Below are positions 36,221-46,829 of a DNA stretch of 64,000 nucleotides, piece by piece; the stretch's first letter is position 1, and each line of letters begins with the position of its first letter. The notes under the pieces were generated by a model. That model was not told the DNA's origin and ran no database searches. It worked only from the letters and a program-made list of their open reading frames with translations. Where the stretch lies: assembly GCA_023101885.1 (NCBI GenBank), contig JALPQD010000004.1:8647421-8711420 (forward strand). Direction: 5' to 3'. This stretch comes from Typhlomys cinereus (lineage: Eukaryota > Chordata > Mammalia > Rodentia > Platacanthomyidae). The position numbers and the translations under genes are program-made.

Positions 36221-37144
36221 TTTTTTATTCTTTTTTATTTTAATAACATTTTTATTATTATTTCCGCTCATACAAACTTAATAGGAACACCGGTTCCCTC
36301 CCTCCCTCCTCCTCTTCCCGACCCCCCTGCTCCCCCTCCCTTCACCCCTCCCTCCCCATCCCCCAGTGTCTCCCTCCCCCAATCCCTGGAGAATCCTTTA
36401 ATGTGCATGCCTGACTCTACTCTGGGCCCTCCTCTCCAATGACGTACAAGGACCCAGTGGCATTTCCCTGAACCCTTTCCTGTGTTCCCCTTAAGCATAG
36501 GAACACTACTGTAGCTGTCAATCCCTTGCCTCCAAGGATCTTGGTGCCTTTAGCAAATGCTAGACTTTGTGGGGTCAATAGTGTGTTGGACATTGCACAA
36601 GGCATGCAAAGTCCACTACCTTATGTGGAGTATATTGCATATCATTGCTCCTCCCATCCTTGTGCTCTTACAATCTTACCACCCCCTCTTCCGTGAATTT
36701 CCCTGAGCTTCAGGATGGGGAGAGATTAGGCTGGCCTAGGTGGTTGATATAGAGTCTCTGAAGTTCTGGATTATGGTTTGTTGATTTTCTTTTGCAGTTT
36801 TGCTGCTCCTGCAATGCCCTTCACTCCATCCTGATGGGTATTGTAAGTCACCCCCTGGCCAGAGATAAAAAGCTGTTAAACTAGAGTCTTGTTATAAGAG
36901 TATATTCAAAGGTAGATGTAATAAAAGTAGGAAACCGCAGTGAGGGAGGGGTCATCACCCACCTGCAAAATGGTTACTTTTTATCTGCCAGACTATATGC
37001 CCTCCCCTTCTGGTGAGATCCTACCCCCTCAGTTGTAAATGATCAGAAACCAAAGTCTGTGAACTTAACCAGATGTCTCATTACTTACTTGCAATCCTTG
37101 ATGGAGGCCTATTTTCTCTGCTGTAACATGGTCTCCTCTCTCCT
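36221..37144 (-). mobile_element. PPR-family retroposon, ~924 bp (longest ungapped copy)
   Basis: Same order as the 25625 copy but reaching ~60 bp farther at the 5' (right) end. Flanked by aacacaa(t/c)aatttcta at 36205-36220 and 37145-37160. No intact ORF. Confidence 0.88.
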
Positions 37145-37239
37145 AACACAACAATTTCTAAATCTTTAAGTATTTAAAGTACATTTTAAGTTTTGCCACA
37201 CTGTTTAATAATAACATTCTTTTCTTATGTTACAGTAAC

Positions 37240-37560
37240 ATATCTTAATAATATTTTCAACCTCTCCTTTTGCTCTGTTGTTAGCTTGCTGTGTGTTGAG
37301 TCTGCTACTGGTCTGTTGCTACCTTTCTCCCTTTTTATTGCTTCTGCTGTTCTTGGCTGATCAGAGCCCAGCGTCTTTGGTACTCCATCATGGCCAAGGT
37401 TCAGGAATCCTTTGGACTTCAGAGTCTTCAGCAACCATCAGAGACTACTGTGAGACTTTCTAGGGATCCTTTGCTCTTCAGTCCAGATTGAGATGGCTGA
37501 GATATTCAGCTCAAGGACTGACAGCTACAGATAGTATTTTACAGCACCTATTTAGAAGAC
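37240..37560 (+). mobile_element. Possible ERV-L type LTR fragment
   Basis: The part at 37455-37530 aligns by eye with 41425-41512 of the LTR at 41166 (gactttc.aggga, then gatattcagct, then gactgacagc). It could be the remains of the 5' LTR of the pol-bearing element that follows on the same strand. Confidence 0.4.
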
Positions 37561-38014
37561 TTAACTTAATTCTTTAAAAACAATGACAGTTTTGTGCAGC
37601 ATTAGAATTCATAAAAGGTACCTCATATCCATTTACATGAATTATCATTATGATTGCCTACAGATCTATTTTTAAATAAGCGTGCTAGGGATCATCAGAC
37701 ACCTGTCTTATTTACCAGTTAGAATATAAATAACAGATAAGCCAACCTCAGTAACATATCTTAAACTAGATATTTTATTACTGAAGACCAGGATTCCAAT
37801 TCTTTCAATGTTATCTTAGTAGAGCTATATTCACATAAAAGAACACACAAGCCTGACTCCAGACAAAATTAGATGGAGAAACCAGTGGATTTGACTGGAG
37901 ATAAATGAAGAGAGAACATTCCTCCCCACTGTCCTCCACTACATTTTTAATGCAGGTCCAGAAATTACACAAGAATGGACCCAAGGAAGCTAGGTAGATG
38001 TTGCATGACTATAA

Positions 38015-38092
38015 GTCAGGAGACTAAGGCAAGAGCATGGTAAGTTAAAGGCCAGCCAGTATTCCATAGTCTGTCTCAAGAAAAATAAATGG
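38015..38092 (+). repeat. B1 SINE fragment (sense)
   Basis: Contains caggagactaaggcaagagc, aaggccagccag and a gtctgtctcaag-type end. Confidence 0.6.
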
Positions 38093-38176
38093 ATCTGGGG
38101 AAGGGAAAGAAGAATAAGAGAGGATACTTTATCTGCATATGGAAGAGTGTCAACATTACAATAATTGGCAATCGGA

Positions 38177-38222
38177 GCTCCTGTGGTGCAATTGGTTAGC
38201 ACACCATACTTACATGGCAATA
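38177..38222 (+). pseudogene. tRNA-Ile(UAU)-like 5' half relic
   Basis: The 46-bp stretch follows the 5' half of mammalian tRNA-Ile(UAU): acceptor start gctcc.gtgg, D arm with stem gtgc/gcac still paired, and anticodon region acttaca. It then continues with tggcaata, which resembles the start of the intron of this tRNA gene type rather than a spliced anticodon arm. No 3' half, T arm or pol III terminator follows in order, so it is not a functional gene. Confidence 0.55.
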
Positions 38223-38249
38223 ACTAGTAATAAAATTTTCTTTCTTTTT

Positions 38250-38397
38250 TTTTTTTTTTTTGGTTGCTGCTTCCTGAGGTAGGATCTTACTCTGTAGTGG
38301 GAACTTACTATGCAGCCCCACTCTTCTTAAACTCAAGACAATCTACTTATCTCGTTCTCACAAATGTTAGGATTATAGGTATGAGATGATATGCTAA
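38250..38397 (-). repeat. B1 SINE (antisense)
   Basis: A 17-T run, then an antisense B1 body with caaatgttaggattatagg near 38363. Confidence 0.65.
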
Positions 38398-38409
38398 CTG
38401 AACCACTGA

Positions 38410-39900
38410 GTAAACATTTCAGATTTGTTGGAAAGGCATCAGAGACTGGGAAATAAACCCAACCAAAATCCAAGGACCTTCTACTTCAGTAATATTTTTA
38501 TGAGTCCAGTGGTATGGGGAATGCAGTGATATTCCCTCTAAGGTAAAGGATAAATTGTCACACTTGGCCCTTCCCACCATGAAAAAAGAAGCACAAGGCT
38601 TAGTGGGACTATTTGGATTTTGGAGGCAGCACGTTCCTCACTTGGGTGTGTTATTCAAGCCCGTATACCAAGTAATTTGGAAAGTGGCTAATTGAATGAG
38701 GCACAGAAAGAGAAGACCCTTCGGCGGGTATAGGCTGCCCTGTCACTTGGACCATATGATCCAGTGGTACTAGAGGTGTCTGAGGCAGATAGAGATGCTG
38801 TTTGGAGTCTTTGGCAGGTTCCAATAAGTGAATCACAGCTTGGGATTTTGAAACAAGGCTTTGCCATTATCAGAAAACAACTATTGTCCTTTTGAGAGAC
38901 AATTTTTGGCTTGCTACTGGGCCTTAGTGGAAACATTTGACAATGGGTCATTAAGTTACCATGTGATCTGAGTTGTCCACCATAGTTGGGTGTTATCTGA
39001 CCCAGCAAGCCATAAAGTTGGATAGGCACAACAGCTATCTATTATTAAATGGAAGTGGTATATATGAGCCAGGCCCCAGCAGGTCTATGAAGGCACAAGG
39101 AAGTTACATGACAAAGTTGTTCAAATGCCTATGGTTCCTCTGGGCATGGTTCCTTTGACTCCTGAATACAAGAACCTGGACATAAAAAACCCAAACACAA
39201 TAGAATGGTTGAATGGCCTTTGAAAGACACAATTACAGTGACAATTAGGTGGTAACAGTCTGGAGAGGTGGAGCAAGATTCTCCAGAAGGTGGCATATGC
39301 CTCAAATCAGCTTCCAATATATGGTACTATGTACTATAGCCAGGATTCACGAGACCAGGAATCAAGGGGTGGGAACAGGAATGGTGCCCCTCACCATCAC
39401 CCTACAGATTCATTAGGAAAATGTGTGTTTTCTGTTCCCGCAAACCTTTGATTCTACTGGCCTAGAAACTTTGGTTCCAGAACAGGGGGTGCTTCTGCAA
39501 GGAGGCACAGCAAGGCTTCCCCCTGGCAATTTAAGGCTTTTGATGCCTTTGAGTCAACAGGCTAAGAAGGGAATAGCAGCATTAGAAGGAGTGATTAACC
39601 CAGAGCACAGGGGAGAAATTGGACTAGTTCTCTGTGAAGGTGGTAAGGAAGAGTATGTCTGGAGTGCAGGAGATCCACTAGGGCATTTCTTGGTGTTATG
39701 AAGTTCTATGATTGAGTTCAATGAGAAACTGCAATAACCCAGTACAAACGGGACAGTAAAGGCCCAGATCCTTTAGGTACAGATGAAGGTATAAGTAACC
39801 CCTCCAAGTAAAGAGCCAAGACCTGTTAAAGTGTTTGTTGAGGATGGAGTAAATACAGAATGGTAAGTAAAGGAAGATACCAGCAAAGACCATGTGACTA
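38410..39900 (+). pseudogene. ERV-L-like pol relic (RT, IN C-terminus, dUTPase)
   Basis: Old endogenous retrovirus pol on the plus strand. Translated pieces in shifting frames recall, in order, the end of reverse transcriptase and the connection region (38410-39150), a short stretch like the integrase C-terminus (about 39240-39380) and a dUTPase-like domain (about 39480-39900, with a GVINPEHRGEIGL-type motif). The order pol then dUTPase after integrase is the ERV-L (class III) arrangement. Most of RNase H and the integrase core are missing, and stops and frameshifts are frequent, so it is dead. No env was recognised. Confidence 0.7.
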
Positions 39901-39904
39901 GTTA

Positions 39905-40191
39905 CAGAATTTTAATTGCCATGAGAGCTCCTGTTCTAGTCTGTTAAGAATATACTTATTCATGTGCACATATACTGAGAAGATATTTATATAGTGTAAT
40001 GTCAATCTGTAGTTATGTAGTAAAATATTGTAATTATATTATGACATTGTGCTATGGGACACTAAAGACTAACCATTTCTCAAGGGACTTTGTCACTTAT
40101 CTTGGAAAAAATAGTATGTGTGTGTTTGGATGAAGGATAGTTATATTCTATTAGGTAGAATTATGAATCTTATTGTTTTTATGTCAATATT
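39905..40191. other. Unassigned sequence between pol relic and PPR copy
   Basis: AT-rich; probably decayed retroviral or unique sequence, nothing recognised. Confidence 0.4.
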
Positions 40192-40204
40192 AAGAATGGC
40201 ATAA

Positions 40205-41114
40205 AACAAATCAGGAAGGATATAGGGACTGGCAGATAGATGGTAACCATCCATCAAATGAACACTGACCCCCTCCCGGCCCCCACTGCTGTGTCTTACT
40301 CTTATTCTTCTATCTATCTTTGAGTCTCCTCTTATTTTTTTTTTTCTGCTCATACAAACTTAACAGGTACACTGGTCCCCTCCCTCAAGTCTCCTCTTAT
40401 ATTAAGATCTTCTTTAATAGTTTTTTATCTTTGGTTAGTAAGTGACCTTTGATACTAATCAGGATGCAGCCAAGGGCAATGCAGGAAAGACAAAACTAAA
40501 AACAACAACAAACCATAATTCAGAACACCAAAGGCCCTACACTATTCACCTGGAACCAGACCAGCCAAATCTCTCCCCATCCTAAAGCTCAGGGAACTTT
40601 GCAGAAGAGGGAACGGTAAGATTGTAAGAGCCTAAAGATGGGGAGTATCAATGATATGCAAAATACTCCACACAAATTAGGGCTGCAGCAGCCAGAATTG
40701 GACTTTGCCTGACCTGCACAATGGTTGACATGTCAATGACCCCTCCCCCAAAGTCTAGAAAGGCTCACAGGGGAGAAGGCTCCAGGCAGTAGGATCCTTA
40801 GAGGCAAGGGATTAACAGTCATAATAGAGTTCCCATATTAACGGGGAGCCCAAGAAGGGGCTCTGGGCTATGCCACTGAGTCCTGATCCCTTACTAAGGT
40901 GAAGGACTCAGAGAGAGGTTTGGCATTCACACAAAAGGATGCTCCAGGGGATGGGAGGGAGGAAGGGGGAGACACTGGGAAAGAGGGCAGGGAATGGGGG
41001 TAAAAGGAAGGGGGAGAATGTAATGGGGATGACTGAGGAGGGGAGGGGGAAGGAGAGATGGGAGTACCTATTGAGCTTATATGATTAGGAAAAAAATAAA
41101 ATGTGGGAGAAAAA
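40205..41114 (+). mobile_element. Older PPR-family retroposon with nested insert
   Basis: Body, polypurine tract (40935-41070), a degenerate terminal motif (acctattgagcttatatgat) and A-rich tail in the sense direction. Flanked by aagaatggcataa at 40192-40204 and 41115-41127. A 52-bp antisense fragment of the same family is inserted at 40336. Confidence 0.87.
40336..40387 (-). mobile_element. Minimal 52-bp PPR 3' fragment, nested
   Basis: Only the T-rich tail, the terminal motif ctcatacaaacttaacaggt and the first C-rich bases are present. A 13-bp duplication, agtctcctcttat, lies at 40323-40335 and 40388-40400. It is the shortest copy in the window. Confidence 0.85.
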
Positions 41115-41165
41115 AAGAATGGCATAAGAATATATGATCTGGTGTCAAGTTGACAAGAGCGGATT

Positions 41166-41617
41166 TGTGATAGTTAAACTTGATTGTCAACCTTACTATG
41201 TATTAGATATTAGATAACTAGTATTAGGTATTAGATAACAAATCAGCTGCCATACCAGCAAAAGAGATTATCTGGATCAGTATATTTGCAACACAAAGAC
41301 CAAGCATAAATCTAGATGGAACCTCCCATTACCAGATGAGATAAAAGAATTCACAAGATAGAGGTGAACTCATCTTCTCTCCTACCATCAGACTTCTTTG
41401 ACCCTCCAATGTAACTAAAATCCAGAGACTTTCCAGGAATTCTCCAGCCTTTAGTCACAGACTGAGACTCCTGGGATATTCAGCTTCTGGATTGAGAAAC
41501 TACTGACAGCCATTGTTGGATTACCTAGATTGCATCTCTTAAATCAACCTAACAAATTCCATTTTTATATAATCATTCTGTTGATTCTGTTGCTTAGAGA
41601 ACCCTGACTAATACACA
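41166..41617 (+). mobile_element. ERV-L (MLT2-like) LTR
   Basis: Begins tgtgatagttaaacttg and ends gagaaccctgactaatacac, matching the ends typical of ERV-L LTRs. No 5-bp duplication flanks it, and it lies on the same strand 3' of the pol relic, so it is best read as that element's 3' LTR rather than a solo LTR. Confidence 0.65.
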
Positions 41618-41656
41618 GCCAAAAAAATTAAAATTATACTTAAAAAGGGAGTTCCA

Positions 41657-42087
41657 CAATTGCAGTCAGCCCGTATGGTTGCTGACAAATCACCACCAAA
41701 TGGCTTAAGGGAACAAGGAATTTATTTTCTCTTATGATTTACTTGTTACAGCTCATAGTCCAGCTTGACAGGAGAGCATGCATCAACAACAGAGCCAAAG
41801 GAACTGGCCATGCCATCTCTACACAATGGCTGGGAGGGATGATTCTTTCTTGCCAGACCAGCATATCTGGCCAAATGTATGAAAGGATGCCAACTCTCTC
41901 AACCAGCTGTCTGTATCCTACCCACCAGGTAGGCCTAATCCTACCCACCATGAGCTGGGCCTTCCCCATCAACTAGACAATCTTTTGCAAGTTTCCTCTG
42001 GGCTTAACTCAACCATTAATTCTCTACAAATATGTCCAGAGCTCAAACCCTCAACTGTCAAGTTGAAGCCTGTGCACAACTATGACA
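41657..42087 (-). mobile_element. Solo LTR (ERVL/MaLR-like), copy A
   Basis: About 430 bp closely similar to 46830-47255 in the same orientation. On the minus strand it begins tgtcatagttg and carries an aataaat (poly(A)-like) signal near its 3' end. Flanked by tccac at 41652-41656 and 42088-42092. No internal retroviral sequence adjoins it. Confidence 0.7.
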
Positions 42088-42099
42088 TCCACTTTTATT

Positions 42100-42720
42100 A
42101 TTATCATTATTATTTGTACAAGTTGTGTTAACAAGTGTATTGCAACTTTCAAAACAATTGTAATTACCCAACCAGTGCAGTTAATCAGTATCTTTTTTTC
42201 TGATTGTAATTAACTTCTTTTTTTATTAATTAACTTCATTTTTGCTTCAATCACAATCCTTTAGTTTCCTTACTGCCCACCACATTTTTCATCTTCTTGA
42301 TTCTTCATATACCCAGTTGGCTCTTGCCTGCCTCTCATAATTTGATCTGACTCCAGGCATAATCTATCATCCATGAGTTCTCAGTTCCCTTGCTCCTCAT
42401 GGATTCCAGACACGGAATCCATGAATTCTTTTCTGGCCCTTGCTTGTCATGGGACTCCAGCTCTTTTCTAGCTTTCTCTCGCCCCTGATGGATTCTTGTT
42501 CACTGGCCCTTCACAGACTATGTGTCTGTGGGTTCTTTTCTTTCTCTCCTCTAATCCTCTTATGCTGCTCTCCCTCTTCTATCTCCCACACAAAAACTCC
42601 ACATTTTGGTGCAGCACACTGGACAGCTGGCTCTCTTGCTCCTCTCAGAATCAATGTCCATGAGTTTGTCCCTTCTCTACTCTAATACTCTGCCTTGATC
42701 CTCTCCACATGTTCTGGTTT
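42100..42720. other. Pyrimidine-rich region with degenerate internal repeats
   Basis: The block 'tccatgagtt/aattct' recurs near 42371, 42418 and 42657, and cttgctcctc/cttgtcatgg recur among them. A ttttggtgcagcacactgg near 42604 looks like a retroviral leader or primer-site region, but this is weak. Family unknown. Confidence 0.35.
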
Positions 42721-42774
42721 CAATCTTTGACTCCCAAACACAAGAACTTGGAGACATAGAAGATCCCATTCCAC

Positions 42775-43008
42775 AACAAGGAGTACATGTTCACTGTGTG
42801 TAGAGGGCAGAGGGTGGAATCATAATTGTTCATCACCATAGCTTTTTGAGATAAGCTCTCTCCCTGAATCCGGAACTTACTGTTTTGGCTATATTGGCTG
42901 GTCTCCTCAGCGTCTCTCAATTTTTTATGTGGGTACTGGAGACCTGAACTCAGGTCCACATGCTTGCACAACAAATACTTTTCCCACCTAGCCCTCCACC
43001 AAGCCCCG
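42775..43008 (-). repeat. B4-like SINE (antisense)
   Basis: An antisense B1-like half (tttttgagataagctctc near 42844) is followed by an antisense ID-like head (gagacctgaactcaggtcc near 42940). Confidence 0.6.
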
Positions 43009-43009
43009 T

Positions 43010-43699
43010 CATCTTTTTAATGACACGCCGACTTTGCTGAGGATTTAGTCCACAAGCCCCTCTGCCTTGTCACAGACTTCCTTTGTTAAGGAACAGGTGA
43101 TGAACAAGAGGTCTGAGAAGTCATGAAACTGATGGCCGGTTCATAAAAACTCAAGGACGAAGGTAATCTGCAGTGCTAGATTGGCAGCGAACCAGAGAAT
43201 AAGTTCAAGGAGGTTGACTGCAGGCACTGATAGCAGCTGCCTGAATGGAGATGAGTAGAGGACACACTAACCACCCTTGCTTTGATCAAAGTCTTGATAG
43301 CAAAATCCAGGGTACATTTACCACATGTAGAAAATGGGCAGGGAAGGTCAAGATGTCAAAACTAATGAATGAAAATCACAGCGAAGCCTTCCTAAATTCT
43401 ACAAATACAGATGTAACTGGCATAAAGGTTGATAGAAATGGTAAAATGAAGAAAGACATTTGATCCAAGAGCTCCAAACTGTGCTAGAAAGAGGGACATG
43501 GTGGGAATGGATCGTCTTCAATTAAATATCTTGGCTGCCTGAAGATTTCCAAGAAATAAGCCACCTGTCTCTTAATTTCAAGCAACATCTGAAATATAAG
43601 AAGTCTCTATCAGTGATAAGAACTGAAATAATTCAGTTCATTTAGGGTGTGAGTAAGAGCACTTAGTATCTTTAGTGTGTGAGCAATCAAACAAAAGGA
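43010..43699. other. Unique sequence
   Basis: No repeat recognised; a 72-codon open frame (43245-43463, plus) has no recognisable domain. Confidence 0.4.
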
Positions 43700-43832
43700 G
43701 TTTGGTTTGGTTTAATTTTATGTTGTTGTTGTTGTTTGACATAAGACCTCACTATGTAGCCTAAGTCTGGTATTAGAGACCCTCTTGCTTCACCTCTTGG
43801 GTGCCATGGTTAGAAGCCCACACTGCCAGTTT
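43700..43832 (-). repeat. B1 SINE (antisense)
   Basis: Contains a (gtt)n run at 43723-43736 and then cctcactatgtagcctaag; diverged B1. Confidence 0.6.
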
Positions 43833-43834
43833 AT

Positions 43835-45435
43835 TTTATTTTTTAAAAAAAGTTAATGCTTTATCATAGAATTTGAATATTGCACAGATACTTTTATATA
43901 AAAGTAATCCAACATTACAGGTTCACTACATAAATGCCTTTTTATGAATCCTTTGGGAGGCATAAAAACAAATTGATCTAACAGAGTAAATGGTCAATTG
44001 TTAGTTGGATGACAACACTGTAAATAATTCAGCAGAAGCAAAGAATTTTAGTGCCTTCATTTTAGCACTGACGTATTTTTACATAGGTAGGAGAAATTTG
44101 GCTGTTGTTTGCAAAATTTCTCAGATTCTATTGGAGAAAACTGATTCAGCAACAGGATGAATGCTTAGCACTTTATTGTTAATGAATTGGTTAAAGAATT
44201 CAGTGACAGTCGTTAGACAATTTGCCTTAACAACCAATTAAAGCTGTACCAGGACAAGAAAAAAATTCTACATTTGCTAACGGACTGATGATGCAATGTA
44301 AATACAAGTCTAGAAATCAAGTAGTAGTGGATACTGCATCTTTCAACATTTTCAATTCTTTTTATGTAAATGGATTTAGCATTATTTTCAAGAAAACACC
44401 CCACACTTGATTTTTTTCCTCTTTCTCCAAAAACCAGTGTTCAAATCATGATGACAATAATCCACACATGAATGTTGCACATAAATTATATTTACCAATA
44501 GAAAGCTGAAAACAGACAGAAACCTGAAATCAGCACTAATGCAAGTATTCTTGTCAACACTGTTTTGTCTACACGTGTGGGTTTTCTGCTTACCTAAATT
44601 TCTCTTCCTTTCTATACTTCTCAGCATCACAAAAATTTTATTTTAGAGTAAATATCATTACTCGCCCTGGTACTTCAAGGTAAATGTGACTCACAGTGCC
44701 CTCCATTATTATCCTCACTAACCTTTGCTTACGTACGAGTTTTCTTGTTACTTCACTGTTCTGAAAAATATCACCAGAATGTAGGATCTCAGTTGTTTGA
44801 CTTCACTAAACAAACAACTGTGATCCTACATTCTGATGATATTTCTCAGAACAGTAAAGCAGCTGCTGGGCAGTCAGTCAGATGCACCTGTCTTCTACAT
44901 ATGAATCAGATATTCATTAAATTACATTTCTTCCTTCCCTAATCTGCATTCATTTTGCAGCTGATGAAACTGTATTCTACATTCTAAATAATTTGACATT
45001 TTCTCTATAGATAACTGAAAAATCAACACGAATCAGTTAAGAATTAAAAACAGTGACAATTAAAGTCCTGAGGCAAAAACAAAATCTACTTTTCTTTTTT
45101 GGTAGCATCTTTGATTTTTGAGGGTAAGGTGCAAACAAATGATATGATCTGAGTGAAATCTGTAAGAATGAAATTGTTGTAAGTCATGCTAATTTCATGA
45201 AGTGTGCAGCACAAATATTGACATTCTCCCTAGACAAAGGATGAACGCTTGTTACTAAAACCAACCGATGGAAATATGGAAGATAGACTGCTCCCTTGAG
45301 ATTTTCCAGTGATTTATGGCAGCTAGTTGGAAAAGGTTACAGAGAGATGCACCATGAATCAAGGGGACAGAAAGGCAGGATGAGTGGTTTGGTGGGAGAG
45401 GGAGTGGGGACACAGATTTAACAGTTCAAATAAGA
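43835..45435. other. Repeat-poor block around a hairpin
   Basis: About 1.6 kb without recognised SINE, LINE or LTR sequence, containing the hairpin at 44751-44859. No coding potential was recognised. Candidate conserved noncoding region. Confidence 0.45.
44751..44859. repeat. Near-perfect 49-bp-arm hairpin
   Basis: Left arm 44751-44799 and right arm 44811-44859 are reverse complements at 45 of 49 positions, with an 11-nt loop (44800-44810) and no gaps. The mismatches are C-A (44754/44856), A-C (44765/44845), C-A (44774/44836) and T-T (44789/44821). If transcribed from the minus strand the first three become G-U pairs, leaving one mismatch. It could be a microRNA-like precursor or a palindromic MITE; I recognise neither by name. 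Confidence 0.85.
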
Positions 45436-45447
45436 ACAAGAGTAAGT

Positions 45448-45558
45448 TAGGTATGGCTGTACAAACCTGCAATCCCAGGACTTGGGAGTCCCAGACCAGA
45501 GGATTGTGAAGTTGAGACCTTTATGGCCTACCTAGCAAAACCCTAAAAGAACAAATGA
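45448..45558 (+). repeat. B1 SINE (sense)
   Basis: Contains aggtatggctgtacaaacctgcaatcc and a ggacttgggagtcccag-type block. Confidence 0.7.
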
Positions 45559-45740
45559 GAGGGATAGGTTCTCTGAAAAGGTATATTATGGTTTCTAAGA
45601 AAGAAAATAACATGTGACTACAGGAGCTACCAAGGTCCAATTTTGTAATGCAATTATGTCATATAATTATCTTTACATGATTTCATTTCTATCTTTTCTA
45701 GTAGTCTGAATAAAATAATGATTCTAATGATGGCAACTTT

Positions 45741-45773
45741 TAAAAATTTACCTTTTTAAAAATATTTTATTTA

Positions 45774-45815
<42 letters not shown>

Positions 45816-46042
45816 CAGAGGGTACGGTGCATCCCTGTGGAGGACCAAAGTGACTTCGGGAATCATCCTGAATTGCTTCTACTTCCTTCTTACTCTGGGA
45901 TTTCCCAGGCTCTACCCACCAGGACTGGAAGTACAGATCTTTGCCATTTCTTTTGGATGTTTTTACATGGGACCTGGGATCCAAATTCAGGACCTTCTGC
46001 TTGGGAGACAGAGTCTTAACCCTTGAGCCATCTTTCCTGCCC
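45741..46042 (-). mobile_element. Older IDL-type SINE (antisense), complete
   Basis: T-rich tail, GT tract (45776-45813), right arm and tRNA-like head are all present. Flanked by atgatggcaa(c/t)ttt at about 45727-45740 and 46043-46056. Confidence 0.92.
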
Positions 46043-46056
46043 ATGATGGCAATTTT

Positions 46057-46411
46057 TTATCTCTAAAAGTTTAGGTAACGGTAAATTGAAATTGCTTACA
46101 AAGCAAATACAGGGAAAAATATTGTTCTCATAATGAACTGACAGAATTGTTCATTAACATATTTCCTGTGTAACTGTGGGCTATAGTTACTGTTTTTATA
46201 TTTAAGCACTCAACAAGTCTAAAATAGTCAAACTCAATCCAAATTTCAGAGAGATGATTTCACATAGTTACTGTTTTTTTAAACATAAATATATAATACT
46301 TCAAATTTCCACCAAAATTATCCCATAAGTGCTATCATATTAGTAAATACTGAGCTTAATAATTTTAAGTATGAATTTAAGTATGAATATAAGTTTAATA
46401 TGCCAAATATT
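46057..46411. other. Unique sequence
   Basis: AT-rich; a short tandem taagtatgaat occurs twice near 46366-46390. Nothing else was recognised. Confidence 0.45.
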
Positions 46412-46560
46412 TTACAGCACCGAGACTTAAACTTCAGTCTTACACATGCTAGGTAAGTGCTCTACCACTGACAGCTACAGCTCCAATCCTTTTATGTGTT
46501 TTTATATTTTGAAACAGAATCTTTTTTTGCCCTGGTCTTGAACTTACTCCGAAACTTAGA
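46412..46560 (-). repeat. ID fragment followed by B1 fragment (antisense)
   Basis: An antisense ID (gcaccgagacttaaacttc, then catgctaggtaagtgctc) is followed by a short antisense B1 piece near 46507-46555. Confidence 0.55.
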
Positions 46561-46829
46561 AGGGACTTTATTAATAAATATTTCAAATATTTGCTTAAAT
46601 TTTAACTTTAATATACTGTAATTTACAGGAAACATCCCATGGCACACGTGAGATAGAGATGCACGTTGGCTTCCAATATAACACTACAATCAAGATCAGA
46701 GGAAGACACTAATTCCATGTATCCTAATTTTGACCTAACTTCCTTTCTACTGCTGCTACTAATTATTATTATTAAATTATAAGTTATTATTATTATGATT
46801 AAAGATAAACACTTTAAAGCTAAAATATT

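Noticed and set aside
38651..39029. Minus-strand open frames of 61 and 113 codons
   Set aside because: They are antisense to the ERV-L-like pol relic, whose plus-strand translation is recognisable.
44751..44859. MADE1-type MITE as the explanation of the hairpin
   Set aside because: The arm sequence and length do not match the ~80-bp MADE1 palindrome as I know it; the identity is left open.
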